Source of the DNA: JAOZHU01 sp964632845
GTDB taxonomy: Archaea > Thermoproteota > Bathyarchaeia > Bathyarchaeales > Bathycorpusculaceae
Direction: 5' to 3'
NCBI GenBank assembly: GCA_964632845.1
Contig: CAZWDU010000018.1
Location: forward strand, 1 to 36,629
DNA length: 36,629 bases
Shown: piece by piece, positions 15,523-23,353 of the stretch
Position numbering within the stretch: the stretch's first letter is position 1
Layout: every line of letters begins with the position of its first letter
Position numbers and translations under genes: made by a program
Notes under the pieces: model-generated
Told to the model about the DNA's origin: nothing
The model's database searches: none
Seen by the model: only the letters and a program-made list of their open reading frames with translations

Positions 15523-16542
15523 ATGGCGATAAAAGTAGGAATAAACGGTTTCGGAAGAATCGGTAGACTCCTTTACAGAGCAGCAATTGAACGCAACGCG
15601 AAAATAGACTTTGTAGCCATCAACGACCTCGCAGACGCAAAAACAAACGCTCATCTCCTGAAATACGATTCAGTGCACGGCAGATTCCCAGGTACAGTAG
15701 AAGTCGAAGGCAACAACCTGATCGTCAATGGAAAAACCCTCCAAGTCCTCAGCCAACGAGATCCAGCAGCGCTTCCTTGGAAAGAGCTAGGCGTTTACAT
15801 GGCAGTAGAATCCACAGGCTTATTCACCGACCGCGAGTCCGCCTCAAAACACCTCATCGCAGGCGCAAAAAAGGTCCTTATCAGTGCACCAGCCAAGAAC
15901 CCTGACGTAACCATCGTTCTAGGTGTAAACCACGAAACCTACGACCCTGAAAAACACAACATCCTCAGCAACGCGTCATGCACAACCAACTGCCTCGCAC
16001 CAGTCAGCAAAGTCCTAGCGGACAACTTCGGGCTCGAAAAAGCCTTCATGACCACTACACACTCGTACACCAACGACCAAAAAGTCCAAGACATAGTCCA
16101 CAAAGACATGCGCAGAGCCAGAGCAGCCGCAGTAAACATTATCCCAACAAGCACAGGCGCAGCCAAAGCAATAGGCTTAGTACTGCCATCATGCAACGGA
16201 AAAATGAACGGCATCGCACTCCGCGTACCCACACCAGACGTATCCATCGTAGACCTAACAGCCATACTAAGCAAAGAAGTCACGGCAGAAGAGATTAACG
16301 CCGCCATGAAAAAAGCCGCTGAAGGACCACTGAAAGGCATACTAGAGTACACAGAAGACCCAATCGTCTCATCCGATGTGCTTCACACCACAGTATCATC
16401 AGTCTTCGACGCGCAGTCAACAATGGTCATGGGCGACAAAAGTAACTTCGTCAAAATACTCGCATGGTACGACAATGAATGGGGCTTCTCCTGCAGAATG
16501 GTCGAACTCATTGAGCTAGTCGGCAAAAAAGCAGGATTCTAA
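15523..16542 (+). CDS. gap: Glyceraldehyde-3-phosphate dehydrogenase, class I (bacterial/eukaryal type)
   Basis: 339-residue phosphorylating GAPDH making 1,3-bisphosphoglycerate. The NAD-binding domain opens KVGINGFGRIGRLLYRA. Asp35 in VAINDL is at the place that favours NAD, although the LP pair often seen before HKDLRRARAA in NAD enzymes is IV here, so cofactor choice is not certain. The catalytic Cys153 lies in SNASCTTNCLAP and His180 in TTTHSYTNDQ. NEWGFSCRMVEL closes the family pattern. This is the class I enzyme, not the class II form typical of most archaea, which points to an old gene transfer. Codons end strongly in A/C. PGK follows but has its own TATA box. Confidence 0.95.
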   Translation: MAIKVGINGFGRIGRLLYRAAIERNAKIDFVAINDLADAKTNAHLLKYDSVHGRFPGTVEVEGNNLIVNGKTLQVLSQRDPAALPWKELGVYMAVESTGLFTDRESASKHLIAGAKKVLISAPAKNPDVTIVLGVNHETYDPEKHNILSNASCTTNCLAPVSKVLADNFGLEKAFMTTTHSYTNDQKVQDIVHKDMRRARAAAVNIIPTSTGAAKAIGLVLPSCNGKMNGIALRVPTPDVSIVDLTAILSKEVTAEEINAAMKKAAEGPLKGILEYTEDPIVSSDVLHTTVSSVFDAQSTMVMGDKSNFVKILAWYDNEWGFSCRMVELIELVGKKAGF

Positions 16543-16560
16543 ACCCACACAAGCTCAAAC

Positions 16561-16567
16561 TATAAAA
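16561..16567 (+). promoter_or_regulatory. pgk TATA box
   Basis: tataaaa in the 75-base gap between gap and pgk. A pyrimidine tract with T6 at 16580-16588 just downstream could also end the gap transcript. Confidence 0.5.
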
Positions 16568-16617
16568 CCCACCCTACCTTTCTTTTTTCACGAACAATAC
16601 ACACGAGAGTGATAAAC

Positions 16618-17850
16618 ATGCCAAAATACCTCACATTAGATGATGTCCAAGTAAAAGACAAGACAGTCCTAGTAAGAGTAGACTTCAACAGCGAAATTGA
16701 CCCCGCAACAAAAAACGTCACAAGCGACGTACGCATCAAAGCACACGGCGAATCCACAATCAAAGAACTCGCAGAAAAAGGCGCAAAAACCGTCATCCTC
16801 GCACACCAAGGCAGAAAAGGCGACGCAGACTACACACCATTGAAACAACACGCTGAAATCCTCTCAAAAATCCTAAACCGCCCAGTGAAATACGTAGACG
16901 ACGTTTACGGCGACAAAGCCAAAACCGCCATAAAAACTCTCAAAAGCGGCGAAATCCTCGTCCTCGACAATGTCCGCAGCTTCGACGGCGAAACCAAAAA
17001 CGGCACACCCGAACAACACGCCAAAACACCCCTCGTCCAAAACCTAGCCCCACTCGCAGACTTATTTGTTAACGACGCTTTTGCCGCTGCACACCGCGGA
17101 CACGTCTCAATGGTAGGCTTCACCGCAGTGTTGCCCTCAGCCGCTGGGCGCATCATGGAACGCGAACTAAAATCCCTATCCAGGGCCTTGGAGAAGCCAG
17201 AGAAACCTTGTGTTTACGTCATGGGTGGCGCAAAAGCAGATGATTCTTTGGAAATCAGCAAGTATGTGCTAAGCAATGGCATTGCGGATTACGTGGTGGT
17301 TGGCGGTGTAACTTCGCAGCTGTTTCTCGCGGCGAAAGGCGTGGATTTGGGCAAGAAAAACATGGATTTCCTAGCCAAGAAGGAGCTAATGGGTCTTGTG
17401 CCGGGAATTCAAGCGCTTATGAAGCAGTACCCAAGCAAAGTGCTGGTTCCCGTTGACGTCGCGTTGGATGTGAACGGCAAAAGAAAGGAAATAAGCGTGG
17501 ACAAGTTACCCACTGAACACTCAATATTCGACATAGGCGCCAAAACCGTGGAAAACTACGCTGGAATCATCAGCAAAGCCAAATCCATCGTGGTCAGCGG
17601 GCCAATGGGCGTGTACGAAAACAGCGAATTCAACTATGGCACGAAAAAAGTTCTCGAAGCCATAGCTAACTCCCAAGCGTTTTCGCTTGCGGGAGGCGGA
17701 AACACCATTGCAGCCATACAGGAATACGGTTTAACCAGCAAAATCAGCTACATCAGCACTGCTGGCGGTGCATTGATTGAGTTTTTGATGGGGAAGAAGC
17801 TTCCAGGTGTTGCGGCGTTAGAAAACGCAGTTAAGACCAAAAAAATCTAA
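16618..17850 (+). CDS. pgk: Phosphoglycerate kinase (archaeal type)
   Basis: 410-residue kinase that transfers the acyl phosphate of 1,3-bisphosphoglycerate to ADP, the next step after GAPDH. Substrate-binding signatures are LVRVDFN (18-24), LAHQGRKGD and NDAFAAAHRGHVSMVGF; the nucleotide domain shows YVMGGAKADDS, VSGPMGVYE, GGGNTIAA and STAGGALIEFLMG. HQGRKGD is the archaeal rather than bacterial (SHLGRP) form, so the two neighbouring glycolytic genes have different ancestries. ATG 16618 follows a GAGAGTGAT ribosome binding site; GTG 16609 is inside it. Codon endings change from A/C to G/T at about 17160 and back near 17500. Confidence 0.95.
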   Translation: MPKYLTLDDVQVKDKTVLVRVDFNSEIDPATKNVTSDVRIKAHGESTIKELAEKGAKTVILAHQGRKGDADYTPLKQHAEILSKILNRPVKYVDDVYGDKAKTAIKTLKSGEILVLDNVRSFDGETKNGTPEQHAKTPLVQNLAPLADLFVNDAFAAAHRGHVSMVGFTAVLPSAAGRIMERELKSLSRALEKPEKPCVYVMGGAKADDSLEISKYVLSNGIADYVVVGGVTSQLFLAAKGVDLGKKNMDFLAKKELMGLVPGIQALMKQYPSKVLVPVDVALDVNGKRKEISVDKLPTEHSIFDIGAKTVENYAGIISKAKSIVVSGPMGVYENSEFNYGTKKVLEAIANSQAFSLAGGGNTIAAIQEYGLTSKISYISTAGGALIEFLMGKKLPGVAALENAVKTKKI

Positions 17851-17876
17851 CTTTCCCTTTCTTTTTGCTTTCTTTT
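17851..17876 (+). terminator. Pyrimidine-rich terminator of pgk
   Basis: Directly after the pgk stop is a 26-base C/T tract with several T runs (T5 and T4), fitting archaeal termination. The remaining gap to argS (to 18053) holds a TATA-like tttatata at 17978-17985 but no gene. Confidence 0.5.
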
Positions 17877-18053
17877 ATGCAGGTAGCCTGTGGGAGGCTG
17901 TAGCTCTAACGTTTATAGGCTGCTTTCTTAATGGTTTGTCGTGTCTTTTAGTATGCTCTGTAGCAGACCCCCTCCCCTTTATATATGGAGTGAGCAGGGC
18001 TACTGTAGAACGCTGTTTCCGTCAAACTAAGCAAGGTTGTGCAGAGTTAGGTT

Positions 18054-20000
18054 TTACATTTTTTCTGGTGCTACGATGCCGATTAGGTTTAAAGCGTTGT
18101 GGAGTACTGTTCGTATGGCGTCTGTTAAGGCTATTCGTGCGTCGCTTAGTTCTCGTGGTTCTGCTTTGATGACGGGTAAGGCGTTGTAGAAGGTGTTGAA
18201 TTTGTCTGCTAAGGCGTTAGTGTAGTCAGCGATTAGGTTGGGTTTGAGGTATTCTGTGGCTTCGGTGAAAGTGTCTGGGAAACTCGCTACCGCCAAAATA
18301 AGCTCGTGTTCCAGTTTCTCTTTTAGCAGTTCGAAGGCTGGTTTTTCAGGTTCTCTTTCTGCTTTGCGTAGGATACTGCATGCGCGTGCATGAGTGTACT
18401 GCACATAAGGTGCGCTGTTAGTTTCGAAGTTCAGCACTCTATCCCAAGTGAAAACAACAGGCTTTGAGGCGTCGACATCCACAAGAGCGTAACGTACTGC
18501 GCCTATGCCTACGAAGTTGGCGATCTTCCGTTTTTCTTCCTCGGTCAGATGGGGTGAACGCTTCGAAACTTCTTCGTAAGCTCGTTCGACTGCTTCGTTG
18601 AGAACTTCATCAAAAGTGATGTAGCGTCCTCTGCGACTGGACATTTTGTAGCCAGGCAGCGTGACCAAGTTGTAAGCGAAGTGAACGAAGTTATCCGCGT
18701 ATTCGCCGTAGCCTAAAGCGTACAGCGAAAGCTTCAGTTGCAACTGGGCTAGGGATTGTTCCATGCCGATGACGTTTATGACTTTTTCTGCTTTGTTGAA
18801 TTTCCATAATGTGTAGGCGACATCGCGGGTTGTGTACAGCGTTGTGCCGTCAGCTCGCACAAGCGTCAACGGCGGAACCTCATAATCTTCTTTCAAGCCC
18901 AGTTTGGCTTTGAGCTTCATGGTACGTGCTACTTTTTCCGCGTCAAACTCCAAAACGTCGCCTTCACTGTAAACGAACTGAGATGCTTCCAATCGTTGGA
19001 GGGCTTCGTTAACTTGGTTGCTCCACACGAAGTCGCTTTCCCAATCCCATGAATCATACGAGATTTCTACGCGGTTTTGCGTTTCCTTGAAGCCTTGGAG
19101 GCAGAGTTCGCTTACGTCTCTTATTAGTTTCTTAGCTTCGGGTTTTCCCTCTTCGTAAGCGCGATTCAGGCGGTTGATTTCTTCTTCAGGATTTTCGTCT
19201 TCGCCTAGTTTTGTCGAAAGCTCGGTGAATATTGAGGGAAACTTTTCCTTAAGCTCTACGACAACCGACATCCAATCGTCAATTTGCTTGTTAATCTTCG
19301 CTATTTCGTCAAGAGCTGAAACTGTCTTGGCATGTTCAAGCGCTCGTTTCAGGCGGTTGATTTCCACTATACAACTTGTAACCGTGTAGATTTTGCCCAC
19401 GAAGTGATCTGCTTTCTCGTCAGGTTGCGGTTTGCCCAACTTGGCGTAGCCGTAAGCAACAACTGAGGATTGCCGACCTACATCATCTATGTAGTAGTGG
19501 CAAGAAACTGTGTGTCCTCTACACTTGAGGATGCGTGCTAAAGCGTCACCGATCATGGGGTTTCTTGCTTGCCCAATATGGATGGGGTGAAGCGGGTTAA
19601 CGCTAGTGTGTTCAATGATTATTTTAAGCGGTTTCTCGGTTTTTGAGAACCCGTACGTGTAGCCTAACTGTTTGATCGATGTAAGGGTTAAGGCTGAAAA
19701 CTTGGGGAAATCCAAGTGAAAATTTATGTAGCCGTTGGTGGCGGATACTTTTTCGATTAAAGAGAAACTAGATTGGTTCACGGCTTTGACTATAGTTTCG
19801 GCTAAAGCGTTGGGTTTTTGGCGGAGTTTTTTTGCGGGTTCAAAGCATAACGATGAGGACAGTTGCCCAAACTCGATATTTGGCGGTTTGTTCAACGGGA
19901 AAGTTTCGATTTTGATTTCTGGGAGAACTGTTTTCAGCGTATGCGCTAACGTGTTTTCGCATTCGTTGCGGAACTGGGCGAAGGGGTTTTCGGAGGTCAT
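18054..20000 (-). CDS. argS: Arginyl-tRNA synthetase
   Basis: 648-residue class I synthetase that charges tRNA-Arg. The Add1 N-terminal domain (1-110) is present, ending in ATNGYINFHLD. The HIGH motif is HIGQ (141-144) in VNPLHPIHIGQARNP, and the KMSKS loop is KMSS at 452-455 (GYKMSSRRGRYITF). The C-terminal anticodon-binding DALR domain begins at SAPYVQYTHARACSILRKAE. The KMSS form lacks the final Lys, as in many ArgS. ATG 20000 is 35 bases from TATA ctttaaga (20035-20042, minus). It is divergent from the HDAC-family gene. Confidence 0.95.
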   Translation of the reverse strand: MTSENPFAQFRNECENTLAHTLKTVLPEIKIETFPLNKPPNIEFGQLSSSLCFEPAKKLRQKPNALAETIVKAVNQSSFSLIEKVSATNGYINFHLDFPKFSALTLTSIKQLGYTYGFSKTEKPLKIIIEHTSVNPLHPIHIGQARNPMIGDALARILKCRGHTVSCHYYIDDVGRQSSVVAYGYAKLGKPQPDEKADHFVGKIYTVTSCIVEINRLKRALEHAKTVSALDEIAKINKQIDDWMSVVVELKEKFPSIFTELSTKLGEDENPEEEINRLNRAYEEGKPEAKKLIRDVSELCLQGFKETQNRVEISYDSWDWESDFVWSNQVNEALQRLEASQFVYSEGDVLEFDAEKVARTMKLKAKLGLKEDYEVPPLTLVRADGTTLYTTRDVAYTLWKFNKAEKVINVIGMEQSLAQLQLKLSLYALGYGEYADNFVHFAYNLVTLPGYKMSSRRGRYITFDEVLNEAVERAYEEVSKRSPHLTEEEKRKIANFVGIGAVRYALVDVDASKPVVFTWDRVLNFETNSAPYVQYTHARACSILRKAEREPEKPAFELLKEKLEHELILAVASFPDTFTEATEYLKPNLIADYTNALADKFNTFYNALPVIKAEPRELSDARIALTDAIRTVLHNALNLIGIVAPEKM

Positions 20001-20034
20001 TGATGTTTGCTTCCTGTTTTGAGGCGTGCTAAAT

Positions 20035-20058
20035 CTTTAAGAGTGAAGTTGTATTTTA
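20035..20058. promoter_or_regulatory. Back-to-back promoters for argS and the HDAC-family gene
   Basis: Minus-strand tcttaaag at 20035-20042 serves argS with a leader near 13 bases. Plus-strand tattttaa at 20052-20059 is the candidate TATA for the HDAC-family gene, about 45 bases before its ATG. Confidence 0.4.
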
Positions 20059-20099
20059 ACTTGGAAGCGTCACTTATCTATGTATGGATGCAGCAAGCT

Positions 20100-20948
20100 A
20101 TGGACACAAAGATAGTTTTTTCAGAAAAATGCTTAGGCTACGGCACTTGGCACATTGAAGGCCCGCAAAGAGTGAAAATGGCGCATGATGTTTTGAAGGA
20201 AAAGGGCTACGAGTTCGTGGAGCCTACACCTGCAGCTGAGGATAATTTGCTGAAGGTGCATGATGCTGACTACGTTTGGAACCTTAAGAAAAGCTTGGTT
20301 GAAGACCCTGATACGCCAGCGTACGATAACATTTACGAGTATGCGCGGCTTTCTGTTGGAGGTGCTTTGTTAGCGGCTGAAATTAATGGTTTTTCGCTTA
20401 TGCGTCCACCTGGACATCACGCAGGAAGAAGTGGTGCGGCGTTGGGTGTTTATACGAGGGGTTTCTGCTATCTGAATGGAATTGCAGTGGCGGTGAAAAG
20501 CTTGGGTAAGCCTGCGTTGATTTTGGATGTTGATGGGCATCACGGAAATGGGACACAGGAGATTTTTCAAGGCAGCGAGAAAGTGGTTTACGTGTCGCTG
20601 CATCGTTTTCCGCATTACCCGGGTACTGGGGCTCATTCTGAGGGGAATTGTTTGAATTTTCCGTTGCCTGCGGATTGCGGGGAAAAAGCGTACTTGAAGA
20701 CTTTTGACCAAGCTTTAGGTATGGTTGATGTGGGTAAGTTTGAGGTTGTGGCTGTTTCAGCTGGTTTTGACACGCACACGGGCGATTTGGCGTCGTTGGG
20801 TTTGACTGAAAACAGTTACAGGGAAATAGGTAAGCGTATTGCCGCGTTGAAGAAGCCTGCATTTTTTGTTTTGGAAGGCGGGTACATGGGTGAAAAAAAC
20901 GGGCGTGACATTGACCAGTTATTGAAGGGTTATGAAGAAAAACTGTGA
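20100..20948 (+). CDS. Histone-deacetylase-family amidohydrolase (AcuC/HDAC-like)
   Basis: 282-residue zinc deacetylase of the arginase/HDAC fold. The charge-relay pair is H106/H107 in RPPGHHAG; zinc ligands are D145 and H147 in LDVDGHHGNGTQEIF and D224 in AGFDTHTGD; the catalytic Tyr262 is in EGGYMG. All HDAC residues are thus present. Family members remove acetyl groups from lysine or polyamines, or act on acetoin-related substrates; the target here is not known. Start is uncertain: ATG 20100 begins at MDTKIVFSEKC, ATG 20088 and a TTG at 20007 also lie in frame, but upstream residues are unlike the family. A chromatin protein (histone) is encoded at 4161. Codon endings are strongly G/T. Confidence 0.88.
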   Translation: MDTKIVFSEKCLGYGTWHIEGPQRVKMAHDVLKEKGYEFVEPTPAAEDNLLKVHDADYVWNLKKSLVEDPDTPAYDNIYEYARLSVGGALLAAEINGFSLMRPPGHHAGRSGAALGVYTRGFCYLNGIAVAVKSLGKPALILDVDGHHGNGTQEIFQGSEKVVYVSLHRFPHYPGTGAHSEGNCLNFPLPADCGEKAYLKTFDQALGMVDVGKFEVVAVSAGFDTHTGDLASLGLTENSYREIGKRIAALKKPAFFVLEGGYMGEKNGRDIDQLLKGYEEKL

Positions 20949-20954
20949 AACGAG

Positions 20955-20991
20955 CTTGCCGCTTAGCAAGTGTGGTTATTTTTGTTTTTTA
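20955..20991 (+). terminator. Hairpin plus T tract ending the HDAC-family gene
   Basis: CTTGC (20955-20959) pairs with GCAAG (20966-20970), followed by ttatttttgtttttt to 20991. The T tract overlaps the 3' end of the convergent ferredoxin gene. Confidence 0.5.
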
Positions 20992-21593
20992 GTGCTTGCC
21001 TTCTTGTTTAAGGCTTCCAGTTTCTCTGTGACTTTCATAGCTCTTTCCTCTGCATCAGCCAGCAACGTGTTCCACTCCTTGTTTTTAACGATGCTAGTTA
21101 AGCGTTCAGTTTCTGCAGGCAACTTTTCCAAAGCATCATTAAACCGTTTTTCGGCTTCTTCGTCACTGCCAACAAGCTCCAAGGCTTCTTCGGGGCAAAA
21201 TTCAACGCATTTGGGTTCTCCTTCGCAGAGGTCGCAAGCTACAGCTTTGCCTGTACCAGAGTGAATCATAATTCCGCCATGTGGACAAGCTTGTACGCAC
21301 CAGTCGCAGCCTTTGCATTTGTTGTCGCTAACCATGAGTAAGCCAGTTTCTTCTGCTTGCGCCAAAGCTTTTTCTGGGCAGGATTTTACGCATTGGGCGT
21401 CTTCGCAGGATCTGCAGGCGAGAGCAAAATTGAATAGCGGTGTCATGCGGATTACGCGGATTCTTGCGCCTACGGGGTTTCCAAGGGTTTCGCCTTTTTC
21501 TACTGCACAGGTATATTCGCAGATTCCGCATCCTGTGCATTTGCTTGGGTCAACTGAAACGAACTTTCTTGATTTGAATTTTGCGGAGGACAT
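20976..21593 (-). CDS. Four-cluster ferredoxin-type electron-transfer subunit (HycB/DmsB-like)
   Basis: 205 residues from ATG 21593 with 16 Cys in four CxxC-type groups: C19-C22-C25-C29, C60-C63-C68-C72, C93-C96-C99-C103 and C120-C123-C129-C133. This is the pattern of DmsB/HycB/AOR-linked iron-sulfur subunits that carry electrons through four [4Fe-4S] clusters. A helical charged tail (140-205) is added. No catalytic molybdo- or tungsto-enzyme is next to it; the gene upstream encodes a two-cluster ferredoxin. GTG 21605 is an alternative start but overlaps the AGGTGTGA ribosome binding site. It is cytoplasmic (no signal). The redox partner is unknown. Confidence 0.85.
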   Translation of the reverse strand: MSSAKFKSRKFVSVDPSKCTGCGICEYTCAVEKGETLGNPVGARIRVIRMTPLFNFALACRSCEDAQCVKSCPEKALAQAEETGLLMVSDNKCKGCDWCVQACPHGGIMIHSGTGKAVACDLCEGEPKCVEFCPEEALELVGSDEEAEKRFNDALEKLPAETERLTSIVKNKEWNTLLADAEERAMKVTEKLEALNKKASTKKQK

Positions 21594-21692
21594 TGTTGTA
21601 TTCACACCTTTTGGGAGTATCTAAAGATTTCTATGTGCCTACGAGTTTTTAACCGTTGTTTCTCAGGGTTGTGCGTGCTACGCTTTGGATGA

Positions 21693-22175
21693 TTATTTGC
21701 TTGTGTTGCGTGAGGTTTTTCGGGGTTTGTATCTTTCGCAGTATGCTTCGGCTGTGGGGAAAACTTCTTTTACGCGTTCAAACCGTTTCTTCGCGTTAAT
21801 CTTCTCATCTAAAGCGACGATGTCTCTGAGTTTGCTGAATTTCTCTTGTGCGCCGTCTTCTCTTTTCCGCGTGATTTTTATGCAATCTTCAACCATGCAG
21901 CTTAGAACGCAAGCGTTGCAGTACACGCATAAGTCCTCAGTTATTCCTATTTCGCCTGTTTTCCAGTACAGCGCGTTAGTTGGACAAGCTTTGATGCATA
22001 ATTTGCATTCTATTCCCCAGCATGTGTGCTTGTTTATGCTTATGTTGCCTTCCGCAAAGATGTCTTTAACGCCTGTGGCTGCCAGAAGTTCTTCGCGCTG
22101 CTTTTTTTTCGCCTTCTTTCCGCTGTCCGACAACATGTTAAATATGTCAAAGTTACCGGCGTTTTCTGGAGGCAT
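21693..22175 (-). CDS. Two-cluster ferredoxin-domain protein
   Basis: 160 residues. A basic N-terminal extension (1-50) leads into two cluster motifs: C52-x4-C57-x2-C60-x3-C64-P and C83-x2-C86-x2-C89-x3-C93, with an extra C98. A charged helical tail follows, with YCERYKPRK near the end. It lies upstream of the four-cluster protein on the same strand (99-base gap to its ATG), so the two probably form an electron-transfer pair of six [4Fe-4S] clusters. A TATA box at 22201-22207 predicts transcription within a few bases of the ATG, that is, a leaderless mRNA. Confidence 0.8.
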   Translation of the reverse strand: MPPENAGNFDIFNMLSDSGKKAKKKQREELLAATGVKDIFAEGNISINKHTCWGIECKLCIKACPTNALYWKTGEIGITEDLCVYCNACVLSCMVEDCIKITRKREDGAQEKFSKLRDIVALDEKINAKKRFERVKEVFPTAEAYCERYKPRKTSRNTSK

Positions 22176-22200
22176 TTGCAGTCATCTTTAACTAGTTACA

Positions 22201-22207
22201 ATTTAAA
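22201..22207 (-). promoter_or_regulatory. TATA box of the ferredoxin pair
   Basis: Minus-strand tttaaat about 28 bases before the ATG at 22175, so the transcript should start almost at the start codon. Confidence 0.45.
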
Positions 22208-22293
22208 GCGTAATAATGGTCATGAATTATAATTACTTATCTTAAATAAACCGCAGAAATCAACATGGGGATGTGTATGTCTGAAACAAAGCC

Positions 22294-22301
22294 CTTATAA
22301 C
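22294..22301 (+). promoter_or_regulatory. TATA box of the CooT-like gene
   Basis: cttataac about 40 bases before the ATG at 22340; the leader would contain GGTGA. Confidence 0.4.
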
Positions 22302-22339
22302 TTGGAGAATTCTCTTACTCCTTTTTGGTGAAACGCGAA

Positions 22340-22525
22340 ATGTGTGAGTTTAATGTAATCCTGAACGGAGAAACGGTTTTCAAAGATGTGGTTTACGCGA
22401 AAGTTGAAAACAACAACGTTACCGTTAAAAGCATACTGGGCGAAGCAAAGGAAATCAAAAACTGCAAAATCATAGAAGTCGATGTGAATTCAACGCGTCT
22501 TGTGTTGGCAACCGTAAAACCGTAA
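22340..22525 (+). CDS. CooT-family small protein (COG1532)
   Basis: 61 residues from ATG 22340. It begins MCEFNVILNG, the Met-Cys start that defines the CooT family; in CooT this Cys2 binds nickel at the dimer interface. The beta-rich pattern VFKDVVYAKVENNNVTVKSILGEAKEIKNCKIIEVD matches the family's order of strands, ending at RLVLATVK. The upstream in-frame TTG at 22325 adds MVKRE and would bury the MC start. GGTGAAA lies six to seven bases ahead of the chosen ATG. Nickel delivery is known for CooT only; no CO dehydrogenase is in the window. Confidence 0.75.
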   Translation: MCEFNVILNGETVFKDVVYAKVENNNVTVKSILGEAKEIKNCKIIEVDVNSTRLVLATVKP

Positions 22526-22639
22526 AGAACCATACACTCTTCTCTTTTGTTCTCAGGTTTTCCCTGTTCGGTTAATGCGTTTTTTGCATGCAGTCTGCAT
22601 GGAAAACTGCTGTTATCACTCTAACTTTTCCGCTGGATA

Positions 22640-22699
22640 CTAGCGCGTGTGGAAAAACATACGCCCTCTATAAATAGGCAGCGTTAGCTACTTGAAAAA
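22640..22699 (+). repeat. Promoter-like dispersed repeat, copy B
   Basis: Second copy of the element at 4065-4122: ctag, gcgtgtggaaaaac, a spacer, then ctctataaatagg and gcagcgttagctacttg with an A run. In this copy a good TATA box (ctataaat, 22668-22675) is intact, yet no coding gene follows on the plus strand; the next gene is convergent. The 28 bases 22672-22699 are identical to copy A. Confidence 0.7.
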
Positions 22700-22772
22700 A
22701 AGAGTATGTCTCAGTTATAGCTGTCCTTCATTGTGGGGTTTATTTTGAGCAGGTAGCTGATATGGATTTTTT
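22698..22772 (+). ncRNA. Candidate short non-coding RNA behind repeat copy B
   Basis: The TATA box at 22668-22675 predicts transcription from about 22698. The only early ATG gives a four-codon frame, and a T7 run at 22766-22772 could end a transcript of about 75 nt. A cagttatagctg near-palindrome (22711-22722) could fold. No known RNA family is recognised, and the assignment is speculative. Confidence 0.25.
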
Positions 22773-22778
22773 TGGCAG

Positions 22779-23300
22779 TTACGTGGTGTTTTTTGGTATT
22801 AATTTTTCTACTTCTACTACATCGAGCCATTTGCCGTCGAGTTTGGCGTGTTTTTCGTGTATGCCTATTTCTGTGAATCCCAGTTTCTGGCAGAGTGTTC
22901 TGCTGGCTTGGTTGAGCGTGAAAATTCTTCCCATTAGCTTCCAGTATCCTTGTTGTGTTGCCGTGTCAATTAATGACTGCGACAAAGTTTTTCCGATGCC
23001 GTGTCTGCGGTGCTCTTTTGGAACATAAATTGAGATTTCTCCGATTCCAGTGTAGCAAGCGCGTGGGCTGTACGGTGAAATCGAAGCCCATCCAACAATA
23101 CGGTGAGAACCAGTTAAAGTAGCTACTATGACTGGATGCTTGTCTCCGCCCTTTGTAATTTTCTCGCTTATTTCCTCTGCAGTGGCATGGTTTGTGTTGA
23201 AGGTTGCCGATCGTTCGGCAATCCCTTCATTGTAGATTGCTGCTATCTCTGTTGCGTCTTCAACTTTTGCTTTTCGAATTTTGAATTGCTTTTTCTCCAT
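22779..23300 (-). CDS. GNAT-family N-acetyltransferase
   Basis: 173 residues from ATG 23300 (MEKKQFKIRKAKVEDATEIAAIYN). The acetyl-CoA motif A is seen as ISIYVPKEHRRHGIGKTL, with the R/Q-x-x-G-x-G/A loop as RRHGIG. IYNEGIAERSATF and the late GYWKLMGRIFTLNQASRTLCQKLGF resemble the phosphinothricin/methionine-sulfoximine acetyltransferase branch, but the substrate cannot be read from the sequence. An upstream in-frame ATG would extend into the preceding TrmB gene and lacks family residues. It lies 53 bases after the TrmB regulator on the same strand, so cotranscription is likely. Confidence 0.82.
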   Translation of the reverse strand: MEKKQFKIRKAKVEDATEIAAIYNEGIAERSATFNTNHATAEEISEKITKGGDKHPVIVATLTGSHRIVGWASISPYSPRACYTGIGEISIYVPKEHRRHGIGKTLSQSLIDTATQQGYWKLMGRIFTLNQASRTLCQKLGFTEIGIHEKHAKLDGKWLDVVEVEKLIPKNTT

Positions 23301-23353
23301 AGTCTCATCATGACTCAAGATGGTATGTACTCTATTGTAGCAGCGTTTTGTTG

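Noticed and set aside
17891..17925. Possible third copy of the dispersed element (minus-strand cctataaacgttag then agctac)
   Set aside because: Only short blocks match, with a seven-base gap, and the gtgtggaaaaac block is missing. Likely chance.
17978..18008. TATA-like tttatata in the pgk-argS gap pointing into argS antisense
   Set aside because: No ORF, structure or terminator follows; kept only as a comment on the gap.
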